In this document: positions 29,010-38,151 of the stretch, piece after piece
How positions within the stretch are numbered: the first letter of the stretch is position 1
Layout of the letters: every line of letters begins with the position of its first letter
Source: Sediminibacillus halophilus
GTDB taxonomy: Bacteria > Bacillota > Bacilli > Bacillales > Amphibacillaceae
Direction of reading: 5' to 3'
Assembly (NCBI RefSeq): GCF_900103695.1
Contig: NZ_FNHF01000002.1
Span: 620,001-684,000 of the forward strand
Length of the DNA: 64,000 nt
Notes under the pieces: generated by a model
Databases searched by the model: none
What the model was told of the DNA's origin: nothing
The model's input: only the letters and a program-made list of their open reading frames with translations
Translations under genes and position numbers: made by a program

Positions 29010-29954
29010 ATGCCGAAGCAATATGAGCATATACGGAAACCGGAATGGCTCAAAGTGAAAATCAACACGAACAAGTCTTATAACAGGCTGAAACGATTGA
29101 TGCGCGAAAAGAACCTGCACACAGTATGCGAGGAAGCGAAGTGTCCGAATATTCACGAGTGCTGGAGCGAACGGGCAACTGCCACTTTCATGATTTTAGG
29201 TGACACCTGTACACGCGGCTGCCGTTTTTGTGCAGTGAAAACCGGTCTGCCGAATGAACTGGATTGGGGAGAACCAGAACGCGTCGCTGAATCGGTGGAG
29301 ATCATGGGGCTCAAGCATGCCGTAGTTACGGCAGTCGCAAGAGATGATTTAAATGATGGAGGCGCTGCGGTATTTGCGGAAACAGTCCGTGCTATTAGAA
29401 GAAGAGTCCCTGGCTGCACAGTCGAAGTGCTCCCTTCCGACATGAAAGGTGATTACGAAAGCCTCCACACCTTGATGGACAGCGAACCGGACATTTTCAA
29501 TCATAATATTGAAACAGTCCGCCGGCTCACGAAACGTGTCAGGGCAATCGCGATGTACGACCGCTCCTTACAGCTTTTGGAACGCGTCAAGGAAATAGCC
29601 CCTGACACACCGACAAAATCGAGCATCATGGTCGGCTTGGGAGAGACAAAAGAAGAAATCATGGAGGCGATGGACGACCTGCTAGCCCATAATGTCGATA
29701 TCATGACGATCGGCCAGTACCTCCAACCGACAAAAAAGCATTTGAACGTCGAGCGGTATTACCATCCGGATGAATTTGAAGAGCTGAAACAAATCGCATT
29801 GGAAAAAGGATTCAAACATTGTGAGGCAGGCCCGATGGTACGCTCCTCTTATCACGCTGACGAGCAAGTCAATGAAACTTCCGCCCAACGTCGGATTAAA
29901 TACATGAAGGGCTACGAATCACAGGGTGAGACGCTTGATCATGTGAAGTTTTAG
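29010..29954 (+). CDS. lipA: lipoyl synthase
   Basis: 314-residue radical-SAM enzyme inserting two sulfurs into octanoyl groups to make lipoyl cofactor. Both iron-sulfur cluster motifs are present: Cys40, Cys45 and Cys51 ([12 protein letters not shown]) for the auxiliary cluster and Cys67, Cys71 and Cys74 (CTRGCRFC) for the SAM cluster, plus the C-terminal RSSYHA serine. Length is typical. Starts 15 bases after lipM and ends at a strong terminator. Confidence 0.97.
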   Translation: MPKQYEHIRKPEWLKVKINTNKSYNRLKRLMREKNLHTVCEEAKCPNIHECWSERATATFMILGDTCTRGCRFCAVKTGLPNELDWGEPERVAESVEIMGLKHAVVTAVARDDLNDGGAAVFAETVRAIRRRVPGCTVEVLPSDMKGDYESLHTLMDSEPDIFNHNIETVRRLTKRVRAIAMYDRSLQLLERVKEIAPDTPTKSSIMVGLGETKEEIMEAMDDLLAHNVDIMTIGQYLQPTKKHLNVERYYHPDEFEELKQIALEKGFKHCEAGPMVRSSYHADEQVNETSAQRRIKYMKGYESQGETLDHVKF

Positions 29955-29955
29955 T

Positions 29956-29997
29956 AAAAAACAACCGCTCAGATTTCCCTCTGAGCGGTTGTTTTTT
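29956..29997 (+). terminator. terminator of lipM-lipA
   Basis: AAAAAACAACCGCTCAG pairs with CTGAGCGGTTGTTTTTT around an 8-base loop; strong in both directions. Confidence 0.93.
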
Positions 29998-30023
29998 ACT
30001 GATGTTATGAAACCAAGTTAAAA

Positions 30024-30314
30024 CTAGCCATTGCAAATCATGATAATATTCCCATCCGGATCGCTTATGGTAAAAAAAGCAAAGTCCTCAAATTCCACTA
30101 TTTCCGACTCTATTTTGTATCCCAAGGTTTTCAAGTGTTGATAGGATTGCTCGATCTCATCTGTATGAAAATTGAATAACGGATACGGCGAAGGAACGAT
30201 ATTCTTTGTTTCTCCTGCAGGACCTGCGTCCAGAGTGAGACCGATGTCTTGATCCATGATAAGATTGTGGACAGGTTGAGAGACATTTGATATCTCTGCT
30301 TTCTGGTTTAGCAA
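30024..30314 (-). CDS. truncated VOC (glyoxalase/bleomycin-resistance) protein
   Basis: 96 residues resembling the C-terminal half of a VOC-superfamily monomer. FNFHTDEIEQSYQHLKTLG and FFTISDPDGNIIMICNG give the second beta-alpha-beta module and its metal-ligand strand. The usual first 40-45 residues (including MKQ...FYKKVLG-type elements) are missing, and the in-frame sequence upstream stops soon (TAA near 30345). The TTG start at 30314 has no convincing ribosome binding site. It is either a degraded gene or an unusually short protein. Convergent with lipA. Confidence 0.5.
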   Translation of the reverse strand: MLNQKAEISNVSQPVHNLIMDQDIGLTLDAGPAGETKNIVPSPYPLFNFHTDEIEQSYQHLKTLGYKIESEIVEFEDFAFFTISDPDGNIIMICNG

Positions 30315-30364
30315 TTTGCTGCAAAAATGGTGTTGATACGGTTTTTAATGAAGCTGTTCACCAC

Positions 30365-30667
30365 TTAGTGTTTCCCTCCTCTTGGTCTTAAGCTACTTAT
30401 TCTTTCCATGTCTGTTATGATCGGTTTGGCCCTTTTGATTAATGTTTGTGTAGCTTCCAAGGACAGCGACGCGCGATGTGCGCTTTCCTTGCTCCATACT
30501 TCATATACGAACACAGCATTGGGTTCCTCATCGGATGTGTTCACTAGATAAATTTCGCACTCTTCAAGCTCTTCCATTTCTTTTGCAGCGTCTAACAAAA
30601 TTTCTACTAAATTGTCACGCTCTCCTTCATTTACAGTGAATTTACCATAAAGGCCAAATTTGCTCAT
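30365..30667 (-). CDS. antibiotic biosynthesis monooxygenase (ABM) domain protein
   Basis: 100-residue ferredoxin-like ABM protein (KFGLYGKFTVNEGERDNLVEIL, CEIYLVNTSDEEPNAVFVYEVW, then SKESAHRASLSLEAT). Such small dimeric proteins include YgiN-type quinol monooxygenases and heme- or polyketide-modifying enzymes. The ATG follows GAGGAGGAAGG. It is upstream of the truncated VOC gene on the same strand; specific activity unknown. From 30668 to 31027 the sequence is non-coding with no clear signal. Confidence 0.85.
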   Translation of the reverse strand: MSKFGLYGKFTVNEGERDNLVEILLDAAKEMEELEECEIYLVNTSDEEPNAVFVYEVWSKESAHRASLSLEATQTLIKRAKPIITDMERISSLRPRGGKH

Positions 30668-31063
30668 TTCCTTCCTCCTCCATTTTCTTTTTATCCAAAC
30701 TCCTCTCCGTTTTGCTGCTTTGAAAAGCCCCCTCCATTATGTACCTCGATGATAAATTCCACTCTATGCACGATATTCCTTCTTCATTCTGGCACTATCC
30801 ATTTTTATGTAAGGTAGATTGTCTACTATGAATCACTTAAAACCTCCTGATTATTACAAAAGGAAGAGATTGGGATATAGCGTAAATCTGTGTGCTGAAG
30901 TTGTTACCATTTACACCTTGAAATGCCAAAGGGGGAAACAAGATAATCTTCTCCTGTAGTCATTCTTCTTTTCTAATAGAGGAATTGTTCATATTGCTTC
31001 CAACTTTATAAAGCTTTACAAAAACAATTATCCAATCTTCGAAAGCTGTGATATACTGTTTTA

Positions 31064-31221
31064 TTACAATTACTTCCATTCTAAAGTAAGAACACCATAG
31101 CGATTTGAAGCACTCATTTAACAACAGAATCAATGAAAGGATGCGTGAGGAACATCTTAGATTTTAAAAAGAAAACCGAACGAGTTCGGATCATTAGGAT
31201 TTCGAATCATCGCTCGGTTTT
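31064..31221 (+). ncRNA. possible small RNA or leader between extended -10 promoter and terminator
   Basis: An extended -10 (TGATATACT, ending 31057) with a weak -35 (TTATCC, 31028-31033, 18-base spacer) is followed about 150 bases later by a terminator-like hairpin AAAACCGAACG...CGCTCGGTTTT (31171-31221) with a T run. No convincing protein is encoded between them. A 42-codon ATG frame at 31135 runs through the hairpin and looks accidental. The hairpin can equally serve the minus-strand cupin gene, so the RNA is only a candidate. Confidence 0.3.
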
Positions 31222-31270
31222 TGCTTTTGCCTCCATGGGTTTAATCCACCCACAATAATTAACACTTATT

Positions 31271-31855
31271 CTAATGACGCTGCTGCCTAGTGTCTTCTGC
31301 TGCTATGGCCTCTGCTTTTGTCCGATGAACCGTACCAAATGGATGATTTGGCGGAGCATAGATAGAATAAAGCTTTAATGGAGAATTTCCCGTGTTCGTT
31401 AAATTATGCCATGTGCCTGCAGGTATCATGATTGCTGAATCATTGTAGACATTTCTTACAAAATTCAGATCTCCCTTCCTTCGTCCCATTTGGACGACTC
31501 CCTGACCTTGTTCAATGCGTAAAAATTGATCTACTTCCGGGTGAATCTCCAACCCGATATCCTCGCCAGGGAGGAGACTCATCAAGGTGACTTGCAAGTG
31601 CTTCCCAGTCCACAAAGCGGTGCGGAATGTGTTGTTTGACTTGGATACTTCATTAATGTTCACTGTATACGGATTTCGCCCCTGATCTTTAAATGAACTA
31701 TTCCCTTGATGAGAAGCACGGAAAGAAGGACTTTGGTTGTTTTGTTCCCTTTCCTGGTACACCCCGTTATCTCCTCCTTCCCCGTAATAGAAAGGTGCCT
31801 GGGTATAGTAAGGATAGTAATAATAATATGGGTATCTGTAAGAATCATTGTGCAT
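31271..31855 (-). CDS. cupin-domain protein with Tyr-rich N-terminus
   Basis: 194 residues. The first 25 are strikingly tyrosine-rich (YRYPYYYYYPYY) followed by a Gln/Asn/Ser-rich linker. Residues about 70-180 are a cupin: LPGEDIGLEIHPEVDQFLRIEQG (motif 1, His and Glu ligands) and PAGTWHNLTNTG (motif 2, His). Tyrosine- and glutamine-rich tails are common in spore-coat and exosporium proteins, so a coat-associated role is possible but not shown. The cupin resembles mannose-6-phosphate-isomerase-like proteins. Strong ATG with GGGAGGGAGTGG upstream. Confidence 0.85.
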   Translation of the reverse strand: MHNDSYRYPYYYYYPYYTQAPFYYGEGGDNGVYQEREQNNQSPSFRASHQGNSSFKDQGRNPYTVNINEVSKSNNTFRTALWTGKHLQVTLMSLLPGEDIGLEIHPEVDQFLRIEQGQGVVQMGRRKGDLNFVRNVYNDSAIMIPAGTWHNLTNTGNSPLKLYSIYAPPNHPFGTVHRTKAEAIAAEDTRQQRH

Positions 31856-32016
31856 GTAGTTCCACTCCCTCCCAATTATAGGATTATTCTATTCATTTAT
31901 GATTAGAAAGTACTTCGAACAAGGAGGATATCCCAGAAACGGATTGAGACGAAAAACATAGAACAGGTATATAGTCACATACCGAACGGAATTATTGTCG
32001 GAATATTGGTTCTATT

Positions 32017-32052
32017 TTGGTATAGACAACTATAAAGGAAGCGTTTACGCTT
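32017..32052 (+). promoter_or_regulatory. NagR (dre)-like site followed by a cre-like palindrome
   Basis: TTGGTATAGACAA (32017-32029) closely resembles the dre operator of the GlcNAc-sensing GntR regulator NagR/YvoA. Ten bases on, AAGCG-TTTA-CGCTT (32039-32052) is a perfect palindrome that partly matches the CcpA cre consensus. TATAAA (32031-32036) between them may be the -10. Both sites are 145-180 bases upstream of the EEP-nagZ operon. The remaining leader holds a GGAGG not followed by a start codon, and nothing else recognisable; 31856-32016 is likewise empty. Confidence 0.55.
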
Positions 32053-32197
32053 AAGTTGCAAGGATTTTAACGAAAAGGAGGTCGGAATTTATCATAAAAT
32101 CTTAGATTGTCCCTTCCATCCCAGAACTGCTTTCCATGAGATCAGCTTAGCTAAGTGTACATGCTATCAAGCTATCAAAACGTCTGGAGGCGGTTGA

Positions 32198-33049
32198 ATG
32201 AAAAAACTGGTGTTTTTCTGGCTGACAGCAACTTTATTCCTATTGTTATCCACCCCTGGAATTGCTGTCGAAGCCAACGCAAGTGATGAAGCAAGACAAG
32301 TTCCAGTCCGCGTCATGACCTATAACATGCATACCGGCATCGGCAGTGATGGCAGCTATGACCTTGACCGCATCGCCAATACAATCCAAGCTTCAGATGC
32401 CGATGTGATCGGCCTGCAGGAAGTCGATGTGCACTGGGCTGCCCGTAGTAATTTTGATGATCAGTTAACAGAGCTTGCTGAAACATTGAACATGCATTCC
32501 TTTTTTGCCCCTATTTACGACCAAGATCCCCTCACCAAAGATGAACCCAGGCGGCAGTTTGGTGTCGCCGTCTTAAGTAAGTTTCCTATTACGTCCGCCA
32601 CAAATCGCGAAATTACCAGGCTTTCGACACAGGATGCCAATCCCGAGCCTGCTTTGGCTCCCGGGTTCGCAGATGTCCGAATCAATGCAAAAGGAGCGCA
32701 CTTTTCGTTTTTTGTTACCCATCTGGACTATCGCGCGGACCCATTTGTCAGGGAATTGCAGGTCGACGATATGCTGCGCATCATTCCGGAAACAGGCAGC
32801 TCTGTCTTAGTCGGGGATATGAATGCCGGTCCAAGTGATCCCGAACTGCAGCCGTTGTTGAACAGATTCCAGGATGCCTGGAATGGAGCAGGTGATGGAA
32901 ACACATATCCTGCCGCTTCCCCGCAAAAACGAATTGATTTTATCCTTGCTTCGCAAAATGTGAAGTTGCTCCATACGGAAGTCATCCAAACAGACGCATC
33001 CGACCATTTACCAGTGGTCAGCGATTTGCTGTTGACCAGAGGAAACTAA
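32198..33049 (+). CDS. secreted endonuclease/exonuclease/phosphatase family protein
   Basis: 283 residues with a signal peptide (1-29, ending VEANA). The EEP fold motifs are all present: MTYNMH (Asn), GLQEVD (metal Glu), THLDYR (His), VGDMNAGP (Asp-Asn), RIDFIL and the final SDHLPV (Asp-His). The enzyme cleaves phosphodiester or phosphomonoester bonds outside the membrane; possible substrates are nucleic acids, teichoic-acid-type polymers or lipids. It begins a two-gene operon with nagZ (21 bases apart) under a NagR-like site, which points toward envelope-polymer recycling rather than nuclease duty. Confidence 0.9.
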   Translation: MKKLVFFWLTATLFLLLSTPGIAVEANASDEARQVPVRVMTYNMHTGIGSDGSYDLDRIANTIQASDADVIGLQEVDVHWAARSNFDDQLTELAETLNMHSFFAPIYDQDPLTKDEPRRQFGVAVLSKFPITSATNREITRLSTQDANPEPALAPGFADVRINAKGAHFSFFVTHLDYRADPFVRELQVDDMLRIIPETGSSVLVGDMNAGPSDPELQPLLNRFQDAWNGAGDGNTYPAASPQKRIDFILASQNVKLLHTEVIQTDASDHLPVVSDLLLTRGN

Positions 33050-33070
33050 TTTAGATAAGGAGTGAACCCA

Positions 33071-34855
33071 TTGCAAAAACAACGTTTGATTGCTGCTTTG
33101 TCGTTGATACTTACTTTGCTATTGACATTCCCTGCCGCAGGTTTCGCTAACGGTTGGGACGACCCTTCTAAACCCGGATGGGGAGATGGTGATAAAGCCA
33201 AACACGGCTGGATCGTCAGCAAGATGAAGCATATGACTTTGGAAGAAAAAATCGGTCAGCTTTTCATCATCCATATGTATGGACAAACTCCGACAGACCC
33301 GGATTATGAGCAAACAAATCTCAACAACAACCGTGGAGCAAAGAACTTTGAAGAAGCCATCGAAAAGTACCATGTCGGCGGAGTGATTTATTTTAACTGG
33401 ACCGATAATATCGGTACCCCGGCTGATTTGGAACAGGTAAACGCCTTGTCTAATGGCCTGCAGGAAATTGCTATGGATCAGCGCATGCCAATTCCGTTGT
33501 TTATTTCGACCGATCAGGAAGGTGGCATCGTTCAGCGCCTGACCAGTCCCGGGACCGTGTTCCCTGGCAATATGGCTTTGGGAGCCACCCGTTCCGCTGA
33601 CCTGGCAGCAGACTCTGCCTCGATCATCGGCACAGAACTAAAAAGTCTTGGGGTCAATATGAACTTCGCTCCAGTGTTTGATGTCAATGTCAACCCAGCA
33701 AACCCGGTAATCGGTGTCAGGTCCTTTGCAGAAAATCCTGATCTAGTGTCCGAATTGGGTGTAGCACAATCGCAAGCCTATGAAGCGGAAAACGTCATTC
33801 CGACCGCCAAGCACTTCCCGGGCCATGGCGACACGGATGTCGATTCCCATTATGGACTTCCAATCATCAATCATGACCTGGAAACCTTACAAGAGGTGGA
33901 CTTAAAACCGTTCCAGGCCGGAATCGATGCTGGGATTGATGCCATAATGACAGCTCACATCGTTGTCCCTGCGCTGGATGATTCCGGGTTGCCTGCTACG
34001 CTATCGAAGCCGATACTGACCGATCTTTTGCGGGAACAAATGGGATTTGACGGTCTGATTGTCACCGACAGCCTTGGTATGTCGGGTGCTAATGTATTAG
34101 AACCGGAAGAAGTCCCGGTAGAAGCATTTAAAGCAGGGAACGATATCCTGTTGAATCCGCCTGATGTAGAACTGGCATACAATGCCATGCTGGAAGCAGT
34201 TAAAAACGGTGAAATCAGCGAACAACGTGTCGATGAATCGGTTTATCGCATTTTAAAAGCGAAGATGGAAAAAGGCTTATTCGGTGACCCATTCACGGAC
34301 GACGATGCCATTGCCAACATCGGTACCGAGACAAACTTGGCAAAAGCTGATGAAATAGCCGATAAGAGTATCACACTAGTAAAAAATGATGAGAATGTAC
34401 TACCGCTTTCCCAAGATCAAAGCGTCTTCATCACGGGCCCATCAGCAGCAGAGCCGGAATATTTGGCAGAACAGCTTCGGGAAAAAGGTTATAACGTAAC
34501 GGCTTATGCAACAAACACCAGCCCGACTGCGTCTCAAATCGCAGCAGCGAGCGAACAGGCAGCTGGTGCTGACACGGTCGTTGCAACTACTTATACTGCG
34601 AATACAAATGCGGCCCAACAGCGACTGGTAGAAGCACTGATTGACACAGGAAAACCAGTGGTTGCTTCTGCCATCCGCAATCCATACGACCTGATGGCCT
34701 TCCCAGAGGTGGATGGCTATCTTGCCACCTATGGAAATCGGGACGTTTCGGTTGAAGCTCTTGCCCGTGTAATTAGCGGAGAAGTCAATCCGCAGGGAAA
34801 ACTTCCGGTCACAATTCCGGATTTGTATGAGTTTGGCCACTTTTTGAGCTACTAA
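33071..34855 (+). CDS. nagZ: exported GH3 beta-N-acetylglucosaminidase
   Basis: 594-residue NagZ-type GH3 enzyme that removes GlcNAc from muropeptides. Signal peptide about 1-26 (LLLTFPAAGFA). The NagZ-specific loop KHFPGHGDTDVDSH places the catalytic His at residue 252, and the nucleophile is Asp333 in IVTDSLGMSG. A second domain (about 430-594) is present as in Bacillus NagZ (YbbD). The TTG at 33071 is preferred because the upstream GTG at 33062 overlaps the ribosome binding site AAGGAG. Partner of the EEP protein; NagR-like control fits its GlcNAc product. Confidence 0.94.
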   Translation: MQKQRLIAALSLILTLLLTFPAAGFANGWDDPSKPGWGDGDKAKHGWIVSKMKHMTLEEKIGQLFIIHMYGQTPTDPDYEQTNLNNNRGAKNFEEAIEKYHVGGVIYFNWTDNIGTPADLEQVNALSNGLQEIAMDQRMPIPLFISTDQEGGIVQRLTSPGTVFPGNMALGATRSADLAADSASIIGTELKSLGVNMNFAPVFDVNVNPANPVIGVRSFAENPDLVSELGVAQSQAYEAENVIPTAKHFPGHGDTDVDSHYGLPIINHDLETLQEVDLKPFQAGIDAGIDAIMTAHIVVPALDDSGLPATLSKPILTDLLREQMGFDGLIVTDSLGMSGANVLEPEEVPVEAFKAGNDILLNPPDVELAYNAMLEAVKNGEISEQRVDESVYRILKAKMEKGLFGDPFTDDDAIANIGTETNLAKADEIADKSITLVKNDENVLPLSQDQSVFITGPSAAEPEYLAEQLREKGYNVTAYATNTSPTASQIAAASEQAAGADTVVATTYTANTNAAQQRLVEALIDTGKPVVASAIRNPYDLMAFPEVDGYLATYGNRDVSVEALARVISGEVNPQGKLPVTIPDLYEFGHFLSY

Positions 34856-34864
34856 AATTAAATT

Positions 34865-34912
34865 AGGGACTGCCCCGTTAGTCGGAAAATGGCTAACGGG
34901 CGATCCCTTGTT
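34865..34912 (+). terminator. terminator of the EEP-nagZ operon
   Basis: GGGACTGCCCCGTTAG pairs with CTAACGGGCGATCCC with small mismatches, followed by TTGTTTT. Confidence 0.8.
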
Positions 34913-35015
34913 TTACGTCGCACGTCGCTAACATACACACATCCGCCCTACTTTGGAATGTTTCTGCCTGTGAGCGTTAGAACTTTCAAAAACATCCCCC
35001 TTCCCTAAGCCCATG

Positions 35016-36401
35016 TTAATGACTCACAACATATGGCCAATAAAGCAATACAGCCCCTACAATAGTCAACACCCATAGACTAAAAGACGGCAGTCCTATT
35101 CTCAAAAGATCCCTATCCGAAAAGTAACCGAACGAATAACTGATTAAGTGAACTGGTGATTGAGTGATTAGGAAAAAACCAGGTATCCCCACCAAAAACA
35201 CAACCATGGCAGTTATAAACGGAGAATAACCTTCAAGGGTCTCCCCTATCTCTATTGCAAATGGAATCATAATCGTTAAGAATCCTAAGATATTCACAAA
35301 CATGATTCTCAGTAAAGCTGTACTTATAATCAGCAATAAGATAACCAAAAACGGGGATTGAAAGGATATCAACGAAATGAAGGAATCAGCAATCGAAGCA
35401 ATCGTTTCCGTTTTGATCAGCATGCCAGAGACCATAAGCGTACTAGCAAAGAACAGCATCATATCCCAATCAACCGAGGCTTTTGCTTGCTCCCATTTCC
35501 AGACGCCGATCCAAGGTGTCACTGTAAGAACGGCTCCCAACAATCCAACTAGCGGAATCGAGAATCCGTGTAAGGGTTGGGTTGCCCATAACAGCAAGGT
35601 TAGTCCCATGATAAATACTACTTTCTTTTCAGCCGGGCTTAACAAGCCTAACTCGTCAAGCTCCTCCCCAATCAAATCCTTCATCTTTTTGCGATCGATT
35701 TTTTCCGGCGGAAGCTTAAAGATAAAAAGCAGCCATAAGAGAGTAGTAAAGAGTAGTACAGGCGGAACAAAATACAAAATCCAGGTTATGTAATTCAGGT
35801 CCGAATGAATGGACGTGAACAATTCAAACGTGTAAATCGTGGAGCTTGCTCCTGTGGCTACCAAGGCGCCCGAAATAGCTGTTAGGTAGCTGATACCAAT
35901 GAATAACGCCTTCCCGAGGTTCTCCACCCTATTGACATTCCTTACGTTTTTTAACAGCCGATCCAGTACAGAGGCTATCAGATTACCTTTGCCGACATTC
36001 GAAGGAATAAGGATCGCTAGCACCATGATTAACAAAAAAGAAATCAGGAGCAAAGCCCTTCCTGAACCACCCGATATTTTTAGGACAGTAAGAGAAATCC
36101 GACTGGCAAGCCCGGTTTCGATAAAAGCATGGGAAATGATGAAGGTGGCAAATAGCAGCCAGACTACCTCCGAACTGAAATAAGCGAGCGTCTCTTCATA
36201 AGTGAAAAAGTGAAATGATAGTAGTAACATAAATAACAAGGAGCTGTGTGCTAACGGAAATACTCTGCCAATCCACATCATTTGGATAATGATTAAAGCT
36301 GCAATTGCCTGGGTTTTGATATTCCAGTCGTTGACTGGAAGGAAAAATATCAGATAGAGAATCAATGATAAAAATAAAGGAATCTTCTTATTTTTGTTCA
36401 T
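35016..36401 (-). CDS. SLC13/DASS-type permease
   Basis: 461-residue membrane protein with about 11-12 spans, resembling divalent-anion:sodium symporter (SLC13, ArsB/NhaD superfamily) permeases. Signatures include LIPSNVGKGNLIASVLDRL, ATGASSTIYTFELF (hairpin with small residues) and FVNILGFLTIMIPFA. The ATG at 36401 (MNKNKKIP) is chosen with GGGGCGGGTGGA upstream; the longer frame adds residues that look untranslated. It follows the tricarballylate-dehydrogenase-like gene on the same strand but beyond a terminator, so it may have its own promoter. A di- or tricarboxylate substrate is plausible by context. Confidence 0.82.
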   Translation of the reverse strand: MNKNKKIPLFLSLILYLIFFLPVNDWNIKTQAIAALIIIQMMWIGRVFPLAHSSLLFMLLLSFHFFTYEETLAYFSSEVVWLLFATFIISHAFIETGLASRISLTVLKISGGSGRALLLISFLLIMVLAILIPSNVGKGNLIASVLDRLLKNVRNVNRVENLGKALFIGISYLTAISGALVATGASSTIYTFELFTSIHSDLNYITWILYFVPPVLLFTTLLWLLFIFKLPPEKIDRKKMKDLIGEELDELGLLSPAEKKVVFIMGLTLLLWATQPLHGFSIPLVGLLGAVLTVTPWIGVWKWEQAKASVDWDMMLFFASTLMVSGMLIKTETIASIADSFISLISFQSPFLVILLLIISTALLRIMFVNILGFLTIMIPFAIEIGETLEGYSPFITAMVVFLVGIPGFFLITQSPVHLISYSFGYFSDRDLLRIGLPSFSLWVLTIVGAVLLYWPYVVSH

Positions 36402-36590
36402 TCCACCCGCCCCTAATGAAAGGTCATGTGATAATAGAAAGAGCAAGAGTCTCAACCACTCCCCGGTCAACTTAAGATTAGTCGAATCGGAGCTAAGCAG
36501 ATGAAGACCATTTTTAGTGCTATCACACTTTTTTGGATTTTCATCCGCCTCAGAAGGATCAAAAAGCCTTCCTAGTTATAAACCAAAAGC

Positions 36591-36613
36591 AAAAGCCACC
36601 GCGATGGTGGCTT
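36591..36613 (-). terminator. terminator after the flavoprotein gene
   Basis: AAAGCCACC / GGTGGCTTT with a 5-base loop just beyond the stop of the flavoprotein gene; T-rich on the minus strand. Confidence 0.8.
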
Positions 36614-36628
36614 TCCTGCATGAATGGA

Positions 36629-38119
36629 CTATTGAACCGTCCCCGCGGCTTGAATATAACTCACTGCTGTGTTGCCGGATATTCTGCCGAAGACCGCTCC
36701 CGACATAAGCCCCGAGCCGCCAGGATAATTGCCATAAAAAATACCGCCAACCATTTCGCCTGCAGCAAACAAACCAGGAATCGGCTGTTCGTTTTCATCT
36801 AATACTTCAGCGTGCGGACTGACCTTGATTCCTCCAAATGAAAAGGTGATACCACAGGTTACCGGGAAAGCATAGAACGGTCCTTTTTCAATCGGTAAAG
36901 CCCAATTAGACTTCGGTGGAGTGACGCCCTGTGTCCTCTTATTATCCTTGATAGTCGGATCATACTTGCCTTCCATAATGGAACGGTTATATTCCTCAAT
37001 TGTTTGTAAAAACTGCTGATCATTCACCGGAAGCAGCTCTACCAATTCTTCAAGTGTATCCGCCTGATAGTAAGTGGCCTCTTCTAAATTATATTCTTTA
37101 CGCAGCATTGGTCTCACTTGCTGGTCATAAATCTGATAAGCAACATGACCAGGCTGCTTGAGAATTTCCTTTCCGTACTTGGCGTACGTATAATTACGGA
37201 AATCTGCCCCCTCATCAACAAAACGGTATCCATTTTGATTCACCATGATACTGAGGGGATAGGAATGCTTTTTAAAGATGTCCCCCGGTTTAGAAAAATC
37301 CCCTACTTTAGGAGCCTGGTAATCGGTACCGATGGCATGGCAGCCGGACCATTCGCCGAACCGCTGCGCTCCTGCAGACAACGCCATCGACAAACCATCC
37401 CCTGTGTTGTATTCAGTTCCCCTGACAATCGCCGCTTCCCATTCGTCCCCGATATATTTTTTACGCATTTCCTTATTCGCCTCAAAGCTGCCGCAAGCCA
37501 AAATCACAGCAGCCGCTTCGATTTCGAGGGTTTGTTCCTGTTTCTCTACCATGATCGAGGAAACACGCCTACCCTCCATCTTCAATTCGATGGCACGTGA
37601 GTCATAGAAAATATCTATCCCTATCTGTTCTGCCCGGGAAAACAAAGCAATAAGACCCATCCCGATATTTTTCGTTTTGACAGGAAGGCCGCCCCAAAAT
37701 TGATACTTTCCATCTTTTTCGAATGACTGGTTACTGTAATTCAATTCAAAACCGACTCCTTGTTGCTTCGCCCAACGGATTGTTGGATAGGAGTGTTTAA
37801 CCAGCTGTTCTGCCAACTCAGGACTGCTTTTGCCCCCTGTCACTCTCATTAAGTCCTGAAAGTAATCCTCTTTCCCATACTTAGGCATCACAATTTTTTC
37901 AGCTTGTTCATCGGTTAATTCAGGTACAATTTCTCGAATGTCATTCAAATCATTGTAGGCAAAGCGAATTGCACCGTCTGTAAAATACGAATTCCCTCCA
38001 CGTTTGTGTTTAGGTGCGCGTTCCAGCACCAGCACCTCTGCTCCAGATTCTCTGGCAGAGATAGCAGCACAAAGAGCAGCATTTCCTGCGCCTACGACTA
38101 CAACATCATAATTTTTCAT
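36629..38119 (-). CDS. tcuA: FAD-dependent tricarballylate dehydrogenase-like flavoprotein
   Basis: 496-residue FAD-binding protein of the fumarate reductase/succinate dehydrogenase flavoprotein group. The N-terminal dinucleotide-binding motif is VVVGAGNAALCAAISA (residues 6-21), and the C-terminal FAD motif is PGLFAAGEMVGGIFYGNYPGGSGL. The length and the NAALCAA/RGGNSYFTDGAIR pattern match TcuA, which oxidises tricarballylate to cis-aconitate. Downstream of tctCBA (32 bases from tctA), so imported tricarboxylate is the likely substrate. No TcuB-like electron-transfer gene is adjacent. A related 3-oxosteroid or fumarate-reductase activity remains possible. Confidence 0.82.
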   Translation of the reverse strand: MKNYDVVVVGAGNAALCAAISARESGAEVLVLERAPKHKRGGNSYFTDGAIRFAYNDLNDIREIVPELTDEQAEKIVMPKYGKEDYFQDLMRVTGGKSSPELAEQLVKHSYPTIRWAKQQGVGFELNYSNQSFEKDGKYQFWGGLPVKTKNIGMGLIALFSRAEQIGIDIFYDSRAIELKMEGRRVSSIMVEKQEQTLEIEAAAVILACGSFEANKEMRKKYIGDEWEAAIVRGTEYNTGDGLSMALSAGAQRFGEWSGCHAIGTDYQAPKVGDFSKPGDIFKKHSYPLSIMVNQNGYRFVDEGADFRNYTYAKYGKEILKQPGHVAYQIYDQQVRPMLRKEYNLEEATYYQADTLEELVELLPVNDQQFLQTIEEYNRSIMEGKYDPTIKDNKRTQGVTPPKSNWALPIEKGPFYAFPVTCGITFSFGGIKVSPHAEVLDENEQPIPGLFAAGEMVGGIFYGNYPGGSGLMSGAVFGRISGNTAVSYIQAAGTVQ

Positions 38120-38151
38120 CTCGTTCCTCCTTCGATAACTAAATATTGCGG

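Noticed and set aside
31135-31260. 42-codon ATG frame near the putative small RNA
   Set aside because: Runs through a terminator hairpin and has no recognisable similarity.
32075-32105. Orphan GGAGG motif in the leader of the EEP-nagZ operon, suggesting a leader peptide
   Set aside because: No ATG, GTG or TTG lies at a workable distance with an extended frame.
37118-37600. 160-codon plus-strand frame opposite the flavoprotein
   Set aside because: Overlaps conserved FAD-protein sequence; no start signal.
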